Made by a program: the position numbers and the translations under genes
Shown here: positions 62,072 to 64,000 of the stretch, piece by piece
How the letters are laid out: every line of letters starts with the position of its first letter
Numbering within the stretch: position 1 is the stretch's first letter
Assembly: GCA_036924085.1 (NCBI GenBank)
Contig: JAVGWX010000013.1
Location: forward strand, 44,858,675-44,922,674
DNA length: 64,000 bases
From: Ariolimax columbianus
Lineage: Eukaryota; Mollusca; Gastropoda; Stylommatophora; Arionidae
Direction: 5' to 3'
Notes under the pieces: model-generated
Seen by the model: only the letters and a program-made list of their open reading frames with translations
Database searches by the model: none
Told to the model about the DNA's origin: nothing

Positions 62072-62194
62072 TAGTAAGCTGCATGAAGTTTAAAATGCCT
62101 GCTACTAATAGCCTTCGACTACATGGGAACAGACATTATCAACATGCCTGTTTGAATACCAGGATTCCAAGTATTCCCAGTATTAACAATATAT

Positions 62195-62700
62195 AAATGT
62201 CATAACAGATATCAGACCACATCCAATAAATTGTGTTGATACGTTATTGAATTCTGGATAAATTAGATACATGTTGACGACAAATGTTTCTGAACGGACA
62301 ATAGTACAATGTAGACCCAAAACAAGAGGTCTTGGATCTCCCGATGGGGTCATAAAAGACAAAATATTAATATCTCTCCCTTCGAGTTTCAATAAGAACA
62401 AAGGGCCCTCACTGCAGTTGTCCTACTTCAAAAGTTGTCTGACCCAAAGCATTTATGTGATTACGCGGAGATGGTTTTGTAGACATTTGTTTTAAGGATA
62501 GTTCCCAGATACATGCACGTCCTTCTTTAGCTGTCTTCAACGAGCTAAACAATAGAGTGTGGCTCTATAATTTCATCCACAAAATGGAGGATGCAGAATT
62601 CATGTTGGAAGTTCTACTGGTATAGGTTGCAGTATACTAAGAATAAATGAAGATAAAAATAATAGCAATTTTACCATTAGCCCATCGCAAGCGAAGATTG
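62195..62700. other. Spacer, no gene seen
   Basis: Short AT-rich frames without recognisable content. Confidence 0.4.
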
Positions 62701-62972
62701 CGACAGACTCAAACTTTTGTTGTGCGATATAGTCTCATATGGCGATAAAGACCAGTTCTGGCACCCCAGACTTTGCCGCACATGGGGCATGATGGTCGAC
62801 CATCGCATGTGATGAAGACCACAGTCTTTGTTAAGCCGTGTGGGGAGTCTTTTCTCTTGCTTTGTCCGCTGAAATGAGTGACTTGCGCAGTGATTTGGAT
62901 TAAAGTGAGGAAGGAACTTCGCCTTTTGTCAACCTCACTCTTTTGTCCTAAGCTACCATTGATCACAGGCAC
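62700..62972 (-). mobile_element. LINE C-terminal zinc-finger-like coda
   Basis: The minus-strand frame reads PSCPMCGKVWGARTGLYRHM, a single C2H2-like finger. RTE-type ORF2 proteins with the tail found at 63513-63950 commonly end in such a finger, so this is more likely LINE debris than a host zinc-finger gene. Confidence 0.45.
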
Positions 62973-62974
62973 TA

Positions 62975-63510
62975 TTTTATCGGGGCAACTAGAGATAGCA
63001 TCGGATGCAGATTTTTCCTCAGGATTTACTCCCGAAGCCTTTCCCGTAAACAGGCATCCCGCACGGCAGCGGAGGGGAGATGACTATTTCGTTGTGTGTC
63101 GTGCCTTTCCCATAGCCGCAAGAGGTCGAAGGGACATCACTCAGCGTGTGAGTCGTGTGTTGGGCATCTCTCCCGGGCCGTGTTATAGTCCATTATGGTC
63201 GTTTATAAATTTCAGTCACACCAAAACCGACGCTGGCTGCAGCTAGGGCGAAGGGCGCCAATCTCGTGAAGTTCAGAAGTGTGGGCTAGACCGGGAAAAT
63301 ATGACACAGGTTTAAGCGTAGTGCTAAATTTATATAGCCGCTGTTCAGGTCAGGAAATTTGGAAGGAAGAAAACACCACCAAAATACAATACAAAAAAAC
63401 AACGAATTTACCAGACAAAATGGAAAACGACATGCTTCTGTAAACATAAGTGTAAGTCGTCGACTAATGCGAATTCCAGACAAATCCGTAGCCAGGCGGC
63501 ATCCACAATG
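62975..63510. other. Unassigned sequence
   Basis: A 122-codon frame (62878-63246) has no recognisable domain. It may be an insertion separating the two LINE pieces on either side. Confidence 0.3.
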
Positions 63511-63512
63511 AA

Positions 63513-63955
63513 CTAAAACACAAGAGCAATGTAGACCCGCAGCCGGAAGGGACATACATGTGAGGAGTCAGCTGTCGAGACATCGTGTGTTCTGCTCTTT
63601 CGGGCGGCACGCCTACTCTGAGCATCAGCGACGGGATTCCCCTCTGCGATCTGAGCACATGTGGGGATGCTAGCGCGCCAGGTGGAGCGGTTTGGTGCAA
63701 GAAACTTCCAGGAGGTGACATCAATGTTGAAACTTTGCAGAGACACTTTCAAGGAATCTATATATCGTTTCTTCTGCCCCCCCCCTCTCCCCCCCCTCCC
63801 AATGAGCGCCTGCCTGTACCGAATTTAAAGTGTAAAAGCTGCTTGGAGAACCGCTCACCTGGCCGTTCGAACAACATGTTTCGTCCATCTTATCCGGGCC
63901 TTTTGCAGAAGCATACAAGGGGCTTGTCATAAGTCTTTACCCCGACTATGAAGGC
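63513..63955 (-). mobile_element. LINE C-terminal fragment (family R-8)
   Basis: The minus strand reads KQLLHFKFGTGRRSLGGG, then VSLQSFNIDVTSWKFLAPNR and STWRASIPTCAQIAEGNPVA, then AQSRRAARKSRTHD. This is the C-terminal tail of an RTE-type ORF2. A C-rich run at 63777-63799 (CCCCCCCCCTCTCCCCCCC) breaks the frame. Confidence 0.65.
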
Positions 63956-64000
63956 TTGTCATAAGTCTTTACCCTGACTATGAAGGCTTGTCATGTCTTT
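63918..64000 (+). repeat. ~32-bp tandem repeat running off the window edge
   Basis: GGCTTGTCATAAGTCTTTAC then CCCGACTATGAA occurs at least twice and a third copy is cut by the window end. Confidence 0.85.

Larger units (their letters stand above)
59577..62190 (+). mobile_element. tRNA-type SINE (S-3) split by a 2.2-kb DNA transposon
   Basis: Left part 59577-59848: TGGTCCCGAAGTAAGCC (A-box type), GTGGATCCAAATC (B-box type), ATCCTTTGGCAGTTATAAAT and ACCAGGACTA. Right part 62072-62190: TAGTAAGCTGCATGAAG and GTTTGAATACCAGGATTCC. The S-3 copy at 13065-13465 reads continuously through this point (CCAGGCCTATTAAGCTGCAG), giving the empty site. Confidence 0.85.

Noticed and set aside
62709..62972. 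Host C2H2 zinc-finger gene
   Set aside because: Single finger next to LINE C-terminal text; RTE-type ORF2 proteins often end in such a finger.

Overview
This window reads as nuclear DNA of an animal, most likely a mollusc and, by overall resemblance of its retroelement proteins, a heterobranch gastropod (sacoglossan sea-slug type). That taxonomic call is inference from remembered families, not a search. There is no prokaryotic operon structure. Exons are short and bounded by GT-AG sites, and nearly everything else is transposable elements, their wreckage, and tandem arrays grown from them.

Layout. 0-7 kb: a deleted mariner element with inverted repeats, then an RTE-like LINE relic that received a tRNA-derived SINE and a Jockey-like LINE, both with exact target-site duplications. 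7-17.3 kb: LINE scraps and the introns and exons of the best host-gene candidate (minus strand, about 9448-17262, function unknown). Its introns hold two more Jockey-in-RTE nests. 17.6-25 kb: old LINE ends, a GAA-tailed SINE, a Jockey fragment whose (CTT)n tail expanded to over 300 bp, and 44-bp and 67-bp arrays. 25-36.4 kb: purine and pyrimidine tracts, several GAA-tailed SINEs (two of them interrupted by Jockey-type insertions), and 37-bp and 33-bp arrays. 36.4-41.4 kb: the longest Jockey-like copy (minus strand), in which an RTE segment (plus strand) replaces part of the polymerase region. 41.5-51.4 kb: SINEs of several families, CR1-like LINE copies in both orientations, a 58-bp array made from CR1 coding sequence, and one possible host exon near 48.2 kb. 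51.4-58.4 kb: CA/TG-rich minisatellites, an inverted duplication, more GAA-tailed SINEs and LINE ends. 59.6-62.2 kb: a tRNA-type SINE split by a 2.2-kb DNA transposon whose transposase spacing (about 82 residues between the second D and the E) and roughly 105-bp inverted repeats fit the DD82E 'Sailor' group. 62.7-64 kb: LINE 3' ends.

The elements interact. Jockey-like copies repeatedly land inside older LINEs and SINEs. Their 3' tails end in GTACG(A/T)...(GAA)n, and these tails seed the large microsatellites. The GAA-tailed SINE shares its last ~80 bp with a Jockey-type LINE, as expected for a LINE-dependent parasite, and shares a central motif with a differently tailed SINE. At least five tandem arrays are amplified from inside, or at the edge of, a recognisable element. 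All transposon reading frames judged here carry stops, shifts or truncations except short blocks, so no copy looks autonomous.
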